A stretch of 64,000 bases of DNA from Bacteroidia bacterium. GTDB taxonomy: Bacteria > Bacteroidota > Bacteroidia > J057. Positions 43,011-52,855 of the stretch are shown one piece after another (position 1 is the stretch's first letter; each line of letters starts with the position of its first letter). The stretch spans positions 1-64,000 of the forward strand of contig JAUIKF010000018.1 in NCBI GenBank assembly GCA_030430575.1, read 5' to 3'. Under the pieces are notes generated by a model. The model saw only the letters and a program-made list of their open reading frames with translations, did not search any database and was not told the DNA's origin. The translations under genes were made by a program, and so were the position numbers.

Positions 43011-44666
43011 ATGGAAAACTCTAAAAAGCCCATTGGGATTTGGGTGCGTGTCTCGACCGAAGATCAAGCCAAAGGCGAAAGTCTAGAACACCATGAACAT
43101 CGAGCCAAGATGTATGCCGAGGTCAAAGGTTGGGAGGTAAAAGAGGTGTACCGCCTTGGGGGAGTAAGCGGCAAGGCTGTCATTGATCATCCTGAGGCCA
43201 GACGTATGATGAGGGATGTCAAATCAGGCCATATCTCAGGGCTGATTTTTTCCAAACTCGCGCGTCTGGCTCGTTCTACCAAACAACTCCTAGAATTTGC
43301 TGACTTTTTCCAAGCCTATGATGCCGACTTAATATCTCTCCAAGAGTCCATTGATACCTCGACCCCAGCGGGTCGTCTTTTTTATACGATCATTGCGGCG
43401 ATGGCTCAGTGGGAGCGTGAGGAGATTGCTAATCGAGTGAAGGCATCCATTCCTGTTCGTGCTAAGTTAGGAAAGCACCTAGGAGGCCAAACTCCCTATG
43501 GCTATCAGTGGACTAACGACAAGTTGGAGATAAATCCGCAAGAAGCTCCCGTAAGGAAATTGATGTTCGAGTTATACCTTGAGCATAAGCGATACAAGCA
43601 GGTCATTCGAATATTGAATGAGCGTGGGTACCGCACAAGGAAAGGACGGAAGTTTGCCATTAATACAATCAAGCGATTACTTACTGACCCTGTCGCCAAA
43701 GGGCTAAGAAGAACTAACTATACAGATAGCCAAGGGCCCGGAAAATTTTGGAAACTAAAGCCAGAAGAAGACTGGGTATTTCAAAAAGTACCCGCCATTG
43801 TTTCGGAGGAGCTATGGGATAAAGTCAATGCAATCATTGAAGCTCAAACCTTCAAGCGAACTAATCCTTCCCGTGGCGTGGTGCACTTATTTGCAGGCTA
43901 TACCTATTGCACATGTGGCACCAAAATGTATGCTCGTTCTCGTTCACCCAAGTATGTCTGCACCAAGTGTAAGATAAAAATAGAGATACAAGACCTTGAA
44001 GATATTTTCAGGGAGCAACTGCGTACCTTTATCATTGATAGTGATCAAGTAGCCGCTCACCTCAACACAACCCATGAGGCCATTGCTAGCAAAGAAGTTC
44101 TACTAGACAACCTAGAACAAGAAGTCATTGCACTCAATGAAAAGCTTAGTGGCTTGATAGAGTTATTCCAAAAAGGGCAACTCCCCCAAGAAGGATTTGG
44201 CAAGCACTATCAACCTATCTTTGATCAACTCAAACAAACCGAACAGCGAATCCCAGAGCTAAAAGGAGAAATAGATTTCCTGAAAATCCAACTCCTCTCT
44301 AGTGATCAAATCCTCAGTGAAGCACATAGCCTTTACGAAAGATGGCCTGAAATGCCTTTCAAATCCAAGCGATCTATTATCGAAGCTATCTTGCAAAAGA
44401 TCATCATTGGAGAGGATGAAATAGAGATTTTCCTTCATCACTTACCCACCATAAAGGATATAGATTCCACAACCTCCCCGACCACCCTCCCAGAGACGAA
44501 TGTTGATTTCACATCACATTCGTCAGAATTGATACCAAAAGGGTTCCGCAACCTCTTCAAAGAGGTTTTCGCGCACCAGAGGGGATGTGGGAAGTCCTCT
44601 TTGAAGAGGACGGGGCATGCGGGGTTCAGGAGATGTGAAAGCCAGAAGCAACAAGCTTTCCATTAA
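43011..44666 (+). CDS. Large serine recombinase
   Basis: A 551-residue large serine recombinase: WVRVSTEDQAKGES (catalytic S15), FSKLARLARST, EREEIANRV, recombinase domain around QTPYGYQW, zinc ribbon YCTCGTKMYA...YVCTKCK, and a coiled coil (about 365-420). It differs in signature from the RKSSE recombinase, so two unrelated integrases bound the unit. ATG 43011 is chosen over an in-frame start at 42984. The last about 45 residues (GFRNLFKEVFAHQRGC onward) are basic and encoded over two palindromes, so the end may be read-through of attachment-site DNA. Confidence 0.9.
   Translation: MENSKKPIGIWVRVSTEDQAKGESLEHHEHRAKMYAEVKGWEVKEVYRLGGVSGKAVIDHPEARRMMRDVKSGHISGLIFSKLARLARSTKQLLEFADFFQAYDADLISLQESIDTSTPAGRLFYTIIAAMAQWEREEIANRVKASIPVRAKLGKHLGGQTPYGYQWTNDKLEINPQEAPVRKLMFELYLEHKRYKQVIRILNERGYRTRKGRKFAINTIKRLLTDPVAKGLRRTNYTDSQGPGKFWKLKPEEDWVFQKVPAIVSEELWDKVNAIIEAQTFKRTNPSRGVVHLFAGYTYCTCGTKMYARSRSPKYVCTKCKIKIEIQDLEDIFREQLRTFIIDSDQVAAHLNTTHEAIASKEVLLDNLEQEVIALNEKLSGLIELFQKGQLPQEGFGKHYQPIFDQLKQTEQRIPELKGEIDFLKIQLLSSDQILSEAHSLYERWPEMPFKSKRSIIEAILQKIIIGEDEIEIFLHHLPTIKDIDSTTSPTTLPETNVDFTSHSSELIPKGFRNLFKEVFAHQRGCGKSSLKRTGHAGFRRCESQKQQAFH
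44550..44611. repeat. Paired 18-bp palindromes at the recombinase 3' end
   Basis: Two palindromes: AACCTCTT-CA-AAGAGGTT (44550-44567) and GTCCTCTT-TG-AAGAGGAC (44594-44611). They share a core (CCTCTT..AAGAGG), are mutually inverted in the central dinucleotide (CA/TG) and are 44 bp apart. This is the size and symmetry expected of a serine-recombinase crossover region; candidate att site at the right border of the element. Confidence 0.5.
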
Positions 44667-44724
44667 GATTGTCTGAGGACTAGAATTATTAATTCCCTAG
44701 AGAAAACCTATTCAAAATTAATCC

Positions 44725-45363
44725 CTAAGCAGGTTCGTAATTGAATAGCGTTAATAGTTCGTCAGGTGTTTCCAGGATACACAAGGGATTTTCTTTTTCC
44801 AAGAGCGAAATGCTATTGAAGCCCCAGCTAACGCCGATCGCATCGACGCCCATCTTATGAGCCGCCTTCAAGTCTCTGACTTCATCCCCGATCATGACCA
44901 CATCCTCTGGCTTAAGCTTTTGCCGCTTAAGGATGTCCTTTATGGCACCTGCTTTCCCAAAGATAGACCTAGGCGCGATAACAAATTCAAAAAAGGGCAG
45001 ATCGAACTTTTCTAGAAAAAAGAGGACATTTTCTCGCGAATTAGATGTGAGAATTCCCATCTTATAACCTGTCTTGGCAAGACCTCTGATAGATTCCTGC
45101 ATGCCCGCGATCGGGTTCACCTCATCTATGCGCTTACGAAAGGCATCTCGCAAACGATGAATAAAAAGAGGAAGCTGATACCAGGAAATGCCTGCCATTT
45201 CCATCAGTTCAGAGATGTGTTTTTGCTTTAGGGAAGAAACTTCAGTAGCAGTCAAAGTCGGAATGTCATAGCCACTTCCTACATCATTGATGATCTCCAA
45301 CGCCACCGCTAATGTATCAGCGATGGTTCCATCAAAATCAAAGATGAGGAGCTTCTTTTGCAT
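44725..45363 (-). CDS. HAD-family hydrolase (phosphoglycolate-phosphatase-like)
   Basis: A 212-residue cytosolic phosphatase. The HAD motifs are all present: DFDGTIADT (nucleophile D9, acid D11), ILTSNSRENV, K in RSIFGKAGAI, and VVMIGDEVRDLKAA. The cap is helical (subfamily IA). Substrate not determined. The gene borders the mobile element on the right side, so it is probably the first chromosomal gene after the insertion. Confidence 0.87.
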   Translation of the reverse strand: MQKKLLIFDFDGTIADTLAVALEIINDVGSGYDIPTLTATEVSSLKQKHISELMEMAGISWYQLPLFIHRLRDAFRKRIDEVNPIAGMQESIRGLAKTGYKMGILTSNSRENVLFFLEKFDLPFFEFVIAPRSIFGKAGAIKDILKRQKLKPEDVVMIGDEVRDLKAAHKMGVDAIGVSWGFNSISLLEKENPLCILETPDELLTLFNYEPA

Positions 45364-45529
45364 TTATTAAAAATAGGTACTCTTCTAAACGTTTTTGCCA
45401 AATAAAGGATTGCTTATTAGAAAATTATTACGCCTAAATTAAATTAGCAAAGATTGCGCTACAATTATGCCATCATTCCTGTATATTTACCCTTTTTAAC
45501 CATCAATTTCTCACCCAAAGAACTACATC

Positions 45530-48500
45530 ATGAGAAAGTATATCTACTTATTTTTATGCCTCACAATGCTATTTGCTGTTGATGCAAATGCACAAAAGAA
45601 GAAGAAAAAACAACAAGATGCCGCGCCTCAGGCGGAGACAGAAAAAGAAAAAGACCGCTTCAATTCAGGCACTTTTAGTGGGCTAAAATGGCGCGCTATC
45701 GGCCCCGCCACTACTTCTGGCCGTGTGGCAGACTTTGCCGTCAACCCTGAAAAGCATTCAGAATACTACGTAGCCGTAGCATCTGGCGGCGTCTGGAAGA
45801 CCACCAATGCAGGCACGACATACGAGCCTATCTTTGACCGCCAAGGCTCTTACTCTATCGGTTGCATCACGCTTGACCCTAATAACCCCAATGTCGTATG
45901 GGTGGGAACAGGTGAGAACAATGGGCAGCGTTCTATCGCCTATGGCGATGGGGTGTACAAATCTACCGACGGTGGAAAAAGCTGGAAAAACATGGGGTTG
46001 AAGGATTCTGAGCACATAGGTAATATTGTAGTACATCCACACAATTCTGATGTGGTATTTGTAGCAGCGCATGGGCCGCTTTGGAGTGCTGGTGGAGACC
46101 GTGGTTTATATAAATCTACTAATGGTGGGAAAGATTGGAAAAATGTGTTGGAGGTAGATGAGCATACAGGGGTCAATGAGGTTCACCTAGACCCTCGTAA
46201 TCCAGATGTGATGTACGCTTCTACCTGGCAGCGTCGCCGTCATGTATGGACATTCCTAGGTGGAGGCCCTGGTTCTGCCCTATACAAATCTACTGACGGA
46301 GGTGAGACGTGGTTTAAGTCTGAGAAAGGCCTTCCAGGCGGAGATAAAGGCCGTATTGCCTTGGCCATTTCGCCTGTAAATCCAGACATTGTTTATGCAA
46401 TTGTAGAGGCTTCTGGTGAAAGCAGCGGTTTTTTCCGCTCTACTGATCGCGGCGCGAGCTGGCATAAGCGTAATAGGTATGTCACGAGTGGCAATTATTA
46501 CCAAGAACTGATTCCTCATCCAACAGATGCTGACATCGTGTTCTTCATGGACACCTGGGCACATGTGACCTATGATGGGGGTAAAACCGTCAAGCGCCTC
46601 GGCAACGAGCGCTATAAGCACGTGGACAATCACTGCATGTGGATCAATCCTGATGATACTGACCATTGGCTCATGGGCTGCGATGGTGGAATCTATGAGA
46701 CATGGAATGCAGGAGAACACTGGCAGTACAAGGCCAATTTGTCTATCACCCAATTCTATAAAGTGGCCACTGACAATGCTGAGCCTTTCTACTTTGTCTA
46801 TGGTGGTACACAAGATAATAATACCCTCGGTGGCCCTTCTCGCACGACCAACCGTGCAGGCATCACCAATAATGACTGGTTCATCACTAATGGAGGGGAC
46901 GGCTTTGAAGCACAGATAGATCCGACTGACCCCAACGTGGTCTATGCCCAATCGCAGTACGGCTTCCTATGGCGCTTTGACAAGCGCAGTGGCGAGCGCA
47001 TCTCCATCAAGCCGATCGAAGATCCAGGAGAGCCTGCGCTGCGCTGGAACTGGGACGCGCCGCTCTTGATCAGCCGCCACAAAAATACGCGCTTATATTT
47101 TGCTGCCAATAAGCTTTTCAAAAGTGAGGACAGAGGCAATTCTTGGACCCCCATCAGTGGAGATTTGAGCCGTCAGATAGACCGTAATAAGTTGAAAGTA
47201 ATGGGCAAAACGTGGGGAATGGACGCCATTAACTATCACCGCTCTACCACAGACTATGGCAATATCGTGGCGCTGGACGAGTCGCCTGTCAAAGAAGGGT
47301 TGCTTTATGTAGGAACAGATGACGGCCTCATCCATGTTTCTGATGATATGGGAGCGAATTGGCGCAAGATCGCGACCTTCCCTTCTGTACCAGAGACGAC
47401 TTATGTGAACATGGTCCTCGCTTCTGTTCATGAAGAAGGAACCGTCTACGCTGCTTTTAACAACCACAAAAACGGCGACTTTAAGCCTTATATCCTCAAG
47501 TCAACCGACAAAGGACAAACTTGGACATCCATTTCTGGCAACCTGCCTGAACGCGGTTCGATCTATAGCATTGCCGAAGATCACGTCGATCCCAACCTGA
47601 TTTTTGTGGGCACTGAGTTTGGCGTGTTCTTTACGACCAATGGAGGCGAAAAGTGGGTGCAAATCAAAGCGGGCCTACCTACCATTGCGGTTCGCGATAT
47701 GGAGATTCAGCGGAGAGAAAACGACCTGGTCATTGCAACATTTGGTCGTGGATTCTATGTTCTTGACGACTATACGCCATTGCGTAATCTCTCCAAAGAG
47801 GACCTCGAAAAGGAAGCACATATCTTCCCCATCAAAGATGCCTTGCTCTTCATCGAATCTAGTCCCTTGGGCTATAGGGGCAAAGGCTTCCAGGGAGAAT
47901 CCTTTTTTACGACGCCCAATCCTGATGTAGGCGCTGTATTTACCTACTATATCAAAGAATCCCCAAAGACGCTCAAACAGCAACGCAAAGAGCGAGAAAA
48001 AGAAATGGCTAAAGAAGGCAAAGACGTCACCTGGCCATCATGGGAGGATATCAGGGCTGAAAAAGAGGAAGAAAAAGCTTCTTTGCTCTTCATCGTAACC
48101 GACGAAGCGGGCAATGTCGTACGTCGAATCAAACGACCTGTCTCAGCTGGTATGCATAGAATGGTGTGGGATGGCCATTATCCATCTTCTCAGCCTGTCT
48201 CTCTCAGAAGCCGTGGCGGCAATTACAGCCCTTATTCTAGTACCCCTCGGGGCCACCGCGCTGCCCCCGGCAAATACTTCGTTTCGATGGCTATCAGCGA
48301 TGGCGAAGGCATCCGGGAACTCGTCGCTAAGCAGCCTTTCAATGTGGAATTGCTAGATAATAGTACCCTACCTGCCAAAGACCCCAAAGCTGTGGAAGCT
48401 TTTTCTGCCAAAGTCAGCGACCTCGGTCGCGCCATGAGCGGAGCTAATCGTATCCGCACTGAGATGAACAATAAACTTCGCCATATAGCAGAAGCCATCC

Positions 48501-48853
48501 GCCTCACGCCTAGCGCAGACATGGCCTTGCTTCAAGAAGTAAAAAAGCTGGAAGCTGAGCTGCGCGATATCAACCTCAAACTTAATGGCGACAACGTCAA
48601 GGCAAGGTTGCAATATTCTACTGCACCGTCTATTTCTGATCGTCTAGGCATCGTAGGGTATGGCATGAATAGCTCTACTTCCGACCCTACAGAGACGATG
48701 AAGAAGCAGTATGAATACGCTTCCAAGGAGTTCGAACCGATCATGAAGTCGCTCAAAGAAGTGATCCGTGGGGTGGAAGGATTGGAGAAAAAATTAGAAG
48801 ACTTAGGCGCGCCGTATACACCTGGGCGTATGCCTGAGTGGGAACGGGAATAG
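45530..48853 (+). CDS. Large exported BNR/VPS10-type beta-propeller protein
   Basis: A 1107-residue exported protein: signal peptide 1-22, Lys-rich linker (AQKKKKKQQD), then many propeller blades with Asp-box motifs (KSTDGGKSWKNM, KSTNGGKDWKNV, KSTDGGETWFK, STDRGASWHK, KSTDKGQTWTS, TTNGGEKWVQ), a FnIII/Ig-like stretch (about 840-940), and a helical C-terminal region (about 965-1100). This layout belongs to WD40/YVTN/BNR-repeat glycosyl-hydrolase-like proteins of Bacteroidota, whose substrate is unknown. No T9SS tail is seen. It stands alone, preceded by about 165 bp of AT-rich DNA. Confidence 0.85.
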   Translation: MRKYIYLFLCLTMLFAVDANAQKKKKKQQDAAPQAETEKEKDRFNSGTFSGLKWRAIGPATTSGRVADFAVNPEKHSEYYVAVASGGVWKTTNAGTTYEPIFDRQGSYSIGCITLDPNNPNVVWVGTGENNGQRSIAYGDGVYKSTDGGKSWKNMGLKDSEHIGNIVVHPHNSDVVFVAAHGPLWSAGGDRGLYKSTNGGKDWKNVLEVDEHTGVNEVHLDPRNPDVMYASTWQRRRHVWTFLGGGPGSALYKSTDGGETWFKSEKGLPGGDKGRIALAISPVNPDIVYAIVEASGESSGFFRSTDRGASWHKRNRYVTSGNYYQELIPHPTDADIVFFMDTWAHVTYDGGKTVKRLGNERYKHVDNHCMWINPDDTDHWLMGCDGGIYETWNAGEHWQYKANLSITQFYKVATDNAEPFYFVYGGTQDNNTLGGPSRTTNRAGITNNDWFITNGGDGFEAQIDPTDPNVVYAQSQYGFLWRFDKRSGERISIKPIEDPGEPALRWNWDAPLLISRHKNTRLYFAANKLFKSEDRGNSWTPISGDLSRQIDRNKLKVMGKTWGMDAINYHRSTTDYGNIVALDESPVKEGLLYVGTDDGLIHVSDDMGANWRKIATFPSVPETTYVNMVLASVHEEGTVYAAFNNHKNGDFKPYILKSTDKGQTWTSISGNLPERGSIYSIAEDHVDPNLIFVGTEFGVFFTTNGGEKWVQIKAGLPTIAVRDMEIQRRENDLVIATFGRGFYVLDDYTPLRNLSKEDLEKEAHIFPIKDALLFIESSPLGYRGKGFQGESFFTTPNPDVGAVFTYYIKESPKTLKQQRKEREKEMAKEGKDVTWPSWEDIRAEKEEEKASLLFIVTDEAGNVVRRIKRPVSAGMHRMVWDGHYPSSQPVSLRSRGGNYSPYSSTPRGHRAAPGKYFVSMAISDGEGIRELVAKQPFNVELLDNSTLPAKDPKAVEAFSAKVSDLGRAMSGANRIRTEMNNKLRHIAEAIRLTPSADMALLQEVKKLEAELRDINLKLNGDNVKARLQYSTAPSISDRLGIVGYGMNSSTSDPTETMKKQYEYASKEFEPIMKSLKEVIRGVEGLEKKLEDLGAPYTPGRMPEWERE

Positions 48854-48937
48854 TTTTATGCGCTTGTGAAGAAAAATTTCTTCACCTTGATTACTCATCG
48901 ATATAATCGATTGATACTTGAATAAGTAAAAATAACT

Positions 48938-48998
48938 AACAAGGAAGTCCAAAGTGAAAAGTAGGCTAAAGCCAATCTTTCCTTTTTACTTCCTTGTT
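48938..48998. terminator. Bidirectional hairpin between convergent genes
   Basis: Arms AACAAGGAAGT (48938-48948) and ACTTCCTTGTT (48988-48998) with further complementarity inside (AAAGTGAAAAGTA / CTTTTTACTT). It separates the convergent genes ending at 48853 and 49019. Confidence 0.55.
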
Positions 48999-49018
48999 TC
49001 TTGTTTATTATTTGTACT

Positions 49019-50293
49019 TTATTCCTCCGGCAAATAACTGATCATCGCCAAGCTATCAGGCATCAGCAGCTCGTTGCTTACTTCCAATAAGTCCTGTGCC
49101 GTCACATTCTCCAAGCCTGCGATGTAGGCAGAGAAGGGAAGGATTTCGTCAAAATCCAATACATCCTTTGCAAGGCCCAGCATCTGACTCAGCAGGCTTT
49201 CATAGCTCAGAATGATCTGGCCGATGAGCTGCTTTTTCATCTGATGAAGCCGCAGGCTTCCAACAGGAGATTGGCAGAGACTTTTGAGCTCTCTATGAAC
49301 CAATTGACGCACCCGCGCCAATTTCCCCGCCTCACAGGCATAATAAATGCCCCAGAATCCACTGTCAGAGAAAGGTCCATAAAAGGTATTGATGCTATAG
49401 GCAAGGCCGTGTTTCTCACGGATATTCAGATTCAGGCGAGAATTCATCGCAGGCCCCCCGAGCATATTCGTGAGTAGGCTAAAGCTGTAATACTGCGGAT
49501 GCCGAATGGGATACGCACGTCCACCGATGATCTCATGGGCCTGGTTGGTAGGAATATGCACCTGGTGATGAGTGGGAGAAAAGCCTCCTGGCTCCTCGCG
49601 ATTGACATTTCCCGTGGGCAATACCAAATGCGCTAGATATTTGTCAATCAATCGATTGACCATGCGTGGAGGGACATTCCCTACAATGGAATAAGTAATA
49701 TTCCCTTGAGTATAAAACTGGTCTACAAAACCTCGAAGCGCCTGCTTATCTATCGTCTGAATGCTTTCTTTATACCCCAAAATCGGAACGCCCAATGGAT
49801 GACCGGGGTACAACATTTGGTCAAAATCCTCAAAAATAGCCTCATCAGGCGCATTTCGATACATATCTATTTCCTCCGCAATGACCTCTCGTTCCTTGAC
49901 AATCTCACGATCAGGGAAGATGGCATTGAAGGTAATGTCTGTGAGCAACTCTGTTGCCCGATCTACATAATCAGCTGAAAGCGAGGCGTATATACAGGTT
50001 TTTTCTTTGGTGGTATAGGCATTTAACTCCCCACCGACGGACTCCAAATAGTTGAGGACATGATATGTCTTCCGCTTTGGCGTACCTTTGAAGATCATGT
50101 GCTCGATGAAATGCGCCAGCCCTGGCTGCTCCTGGTTGTCGTCACGGCTTCCCACATTGATTACAAATCCACAATGCACAGTGCGGGTATAGGGCACATA
50201 TTTGTGGATAATCCTGATGCCATTGGGGAGGGAAATAATGTTGGCTTCGAGGTTGGCCTGAGGGGGAATTTGGACTTTGCGTTTGTACGGCAT
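49019..50293 (-). CDS. M16-family zinc peptidase
   Basis: A 424-residue protein of the pitrilysin family, single M16 unit. The active-site motif HFIEH (H61-H65) with M-I-F-K-G-T follows; the third Zn ligand Glu is in EREVIAEEIDMYRN (about 140). The C-terminal inactive half has GGPAMNSRLNLNIREKHGLAY. ATG 50293 is chosen over a TTG at 50320. Bacterial single-unit M16 proteins of this kind are intracellular or periplasmic peptide hydrolases; no signal peptide here. The convergent neighbour upstream is the BNR gene. Confidence 0.9.
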   Translation of the reverse strand: MPYKRKVQIPPQANLEANIISLPNGIRIIHKYVPYTRTVHCGFVINVGSRDDNQEQPGLAHFIEHMIFKGTPKRKTYHVLNYLESVGGELNAYTTKEKTCIYASLSADYVDRATELLTDITFNAIFPDREIVKEREVIAEEIDMYRNAPDEAIFEDFDQMLYPGHPLGVPILGYKESIQTIDKQALRGFVDQFYTQGNITYSIVGNVPPRMVNRLIDKYLAHLVLPTGNVNREEPGGFSPTHHQVHIPTNQAHEIIGGRAYPIRHPQYYSFSLLTNMLGGPAMNSRLNLNIREKHGLAYSINTFYGPFSDSGFWGIYYACEAGKLARVRQLVHRELKSLCQSPVGSLRLHQMKKQLIGQIILSYESLLSQMLGLAKDVLDFDEILPFSAYIAGLENVTAQDLLEVSNELLMPDSLAMISYLPEE

Positions 50294-50404
50294 GTTGATA
50301 GAAAAAATTGGATAGGGCAATTGGATACAAAATTGGCAAATTTCCCGTTTTATTTCTCAGGAAAATAGTGTTTATCTTTATCCGATCTAATCTTAATTAT
50401 AGAA

Positions 50405-50926
50405 ATGAAACAACTTAAGCTTTGGTTTTTAGTTTTGGCGGGGGCAATGGTCCTCCTTTCTCAAGGATGTGATGAGTGTACAAAACTTCCCGACCCTCCC
50501 ATAGGTAATCAAACCTTCACGGTAGAGTATGTCACCAGTAGTGGGACCAATTACCTCAATTCCATTTACAATAAGAATAATATCTCCGTTTATGCTGACT
50601 ATGACGGAGGGACTCGTCCGAATCCCGACTTCACCCAGATCATCCCTGGCTACGCCGAGGGTAAGTTTGGGCCTTTTGGCTACACCGAACGGTACATCAT
50701 TCCCGAGACTGGCCAAGCAAATACAGTTCTGCTCCTGGGCAATACCATTCGCCAGGATTACTATATGGACAAGGATACATTTGGTACAGATAAATTTACC
50801 GTAGAATTCCTCCTTGCAGCAGATGAGTGCAACACCTTCTGGTCGCTGATCAAATACTATCACAACGATGTGCACTTGCCCGAATATGACGGCCAGGAGC
50901 AACCCAATATTAAGATTGTGGAGTAA
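50405..50926 (+). CDS. Lipoprotein of unknown function
   Basis: A 173-residue lipoprotein with signal peptide and lipobox LLSQGC (Cys about 22). The mature protein begins DECTKLPDPP, is beta-rich (YVTSSGTNYLNSIYNKNNISVYADYDGG) and has a further Cys in ADECNTFW. No recognised domain. It is divergent from the M16 peptidase and convergent with the next gene. Confidence 0.65.
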   Translation: MKQLKLWFLVLAGAMVLLSQGCDECTKLPDPPIGNQTFTVEYVTSSGTNYLNSIYNKNNISVYADYDGGTRPNPDFTQIIPGYAEGKFGPFGYTERYIIPETGQANTVLLLGNTIRQDYYMDKDTFGTDKFTVEFLLAADECNTFWSLIKYYHNDVHLPEYDGQEQPNIKIVE

Positions 50927-50940
50927 GGGGAAAGTTTTAG

Positions 50941-50995
50941 GTTCTAGGTTTTAAGTTCTAGGTCAAGACACCACATAAAACATAGAACCTAGAAC
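50941..50995. repeat. Inverted repeat between convergent genes
   Basis: GTTCTAGGT occurs twice (50941-50949 and 50955-50963) and its complement ACCTAGAAC at 50987-50995, forming a hairpin between the convergent genes. A related A-rich string (AGAACCTAAAACATAAAAC) lies at about 58460-58478, suggesting a dispersed intergenic repeat. Confidence 0.4.
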
Positions 50996-52653
50996 ATTCT
51001 TATCTTCTCTTGAACCACGCCCCGTTCCGTTGCGATGGAGAGGACGTAAAGCCCTTCTGCCAAAGGTGGTAGCGTCATTTGCCGAACGGATATGCCCACT
51101 TTCAGGTCCCACTGTTCCTGAATGATTTGACGTCCCTGGAGGTCAAAGAGGCTGACGACGGTGTACATTTCCGCGGGGCTATTCATCCGCAATTGGAGCG
51201 ACTCACCTTTTCCCAATGGATTGGGAAATACCTCCACCAACTCAGGACCTGGCACAGTCGTGACTTTTACGAGGGCTGAATAGCGCGTAGCGCCATTCAG
51301 GTCTGTGACTTTCACGCGGTAGAAAGCAGCCCCCATGACGGGATGCTCATCCCAAGCGATGTAATCGCCCTGTCCAGCAATTGCTTCTTTTTCGCCTATT
51401 ACTTCATACGTCCGCCCATCTTCGGTCCGAGTGATTTCGAACGAAGAGAGGGTATGGTCCGTTAGGACTTTCCATTCCAACCGGCTGCCACGAGCCGTGG
51501 CTGAAGCTTGCAAGGTCAATTGATCAATCGCCAATACAGGCAGTTGCGGCTCTAACACAAATAACCCATGTCGGATATCCGATCCCAGCACACGCCCCGA
51601 AGGTAAGAAGGGATATACCCCCCATGCACCTCCCGAACCTCCATAAGTCGTGTTATTGGGTTCGGTGTCATAATAACTGACTCGCTGGGGCCTTAAAGGA
51701 TTTGAAATATCATAGATTTGAATGCCTTCATGATAATAGGAAATGTAGACCGAATCACCTTTGATAATGGGATTGTGGGCAATGCTATTGGTATAATTAG
51801 GGGCCAATAAGGTAGACTTGATGCTACTCACGATCGTGAGGTTACTGAAATCTTGCACATCCAGGACCTTGACGTAGCGATTGTTGTTTTCATCTGCAAA
51901 TATCAGGTAATTCCCATCATCTGTCAGCCAACTGCTATGGTTGTAGCCTTGATTGGGGTAGGTAGTTAGCGGGGTCCCCAAAGTGACAGGCGTTCCAGGA
52001 TTGGTCATGTCATAAATATACAGGCCATTATTTCCATGATTGCAATAAGCCGTGTCATTGCGGACATAGAGGTCATGTACATATCCGCCTGGCAGACTGA
52101 CACTCGCTAATGAATCGGGATTGGCAGGGTCAGCATTGAGGTCAAAAATAATCACCCCATCATTTCGTGTATCTGTTCCCACTGCATATAAGCGGCCATT
52201 GGGTTCATCGATGAAGATGTTGTGGGCGCGCTGGAAAAAGCGGCTGCTTTCGTAGACTTTATAGGCGGTGATCGGCAAATCCGCCAATTCTATGATCTGC
52301 AACCCAGACTGGTTCTGAGAACTCGTCTCGTCTGCAACAGTATAGGCATAATTTTGAAAGGTCTTGATGTCACGCCACAAGCTACTGGTATAGCCTCCAT
52401 CGATGCGAATGACCTCTTGTGGAAGGGTGGGATTGGTGATGTCAATGATCACCATTCCCCTCATCGTACCGATTAATCCATATTCAAATCCATTCGCCGA
52501 ATATCCCCACACATCATTATAGGAAAATGTGCCATACTTGACGGGAAGTGCATTGTCATCCCACACCCCTCTGAGGAGCATGTTGTCGTATTGTTGGGCA
52601 AAAAGGAAGCTAGTGGTGAGGAGGAGGAAGGTAAGCGTAGAAAAATGTTTCAT
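50989..52653 (-). CDS. Choice-of-anchor B family protein with T9SS sorting domain
   Basis: A 554-residue exported protein with signal peptide 1-19 (ends FLFAQ). It contains six or so LVIVD-type blades (GTMRGMVIIDITNPTLPQEV, LQIIELADLPITAYKVYE, GVIIFDLNADPANP, LYIYDMTNPGTPVTLG, VKVLDVQDFSNLTIVS, IQIYDISNPLRPQRVS), then an FnIII-like domain (about 380-465), and a C-terminal type A T9SS domain (VEVFPNPLGKGESLQLRM ... GLYVLSIATE). Choice-of-anchor B proteins carry alternative C-terminal anchors. Function unknown. Confidence 0.88.
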   Translation of the reverse strand: MKHFSTLTFLLLTTSFLFAQQYDNMLLRGVWDDNALPVKYGTFSYNDVWGYSANGFEYGLIGTMRGMVIIDITNPTLPQEVIRIDGGYTSSLWRDIKTFQNYAYTVADETSSQNQSGLQIIELADLPITAYKVYESSRFFQRAHNIFIDEPNGRLYAVGTDTRNDGVIIFDLNADPANPDSLASVSLPGGYVHDLYVRNDTAYCNHGNNGLYIYDMTNPGTPVTLGTPLTTYPNQGYNHSSWLTDDGNYLIFADENNNRYVKVLDVQDFSNLTIVSSIKSTLLAPNYTNSIAHNPIIKGDSVYISYYHEGIQIYDISNPLRPQRVSYYDTEPNNTTYGGSGGAWGVYPFLPSGRVLGSDIRHGLFVLEPQLPVLAIDQLTLQASATARGSRLEWKVLTDHTLSSFEITRTEDGRTYEVIGEKEAIAGQGDYIAWDEHPVMGAAFYRVKVTDLNGATRYSALVKVTTVPGPELVEVFPNPLGKGESLQLRMNSPAEMYTVVSLFDLQGRQIIQEQWDLKVGISVRQMTLPPLAEGLYVLSIATERGVVQEKIRMF

Positions 52654-52855
52654 AAGCGCAAGGGTGATAAATCAGTCATTCTTATCGTGAGATACAAATT
52701 ACTGTTTTTTTTCAAATGAACCCCAGACTCATAATCATTTATCATAACAACCTGCTCATTCACCTTCCCCAACGGTCCCGTGATTTGCCCTAATGGAGTA
52801 GTAGGGGTTGAAAAAAAATGGTCAGGCAATATCTTGGGTGAAAATATTTATCCTT

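Noticed and set aside
45758-48756. Many minus- and plus-strand frames over the BNR propeller gene, up to 223 codons
   Set aside because: The long plus frame has repeated Asp-box motifs throughout; the others are shadows caused by repetitive codon content.
50429-50902. 157-codon minus-strand frame opposite the lipoprotein
   Set aside because: The plus-strand frame has a signal peptide with lipobox and fits the local layout.
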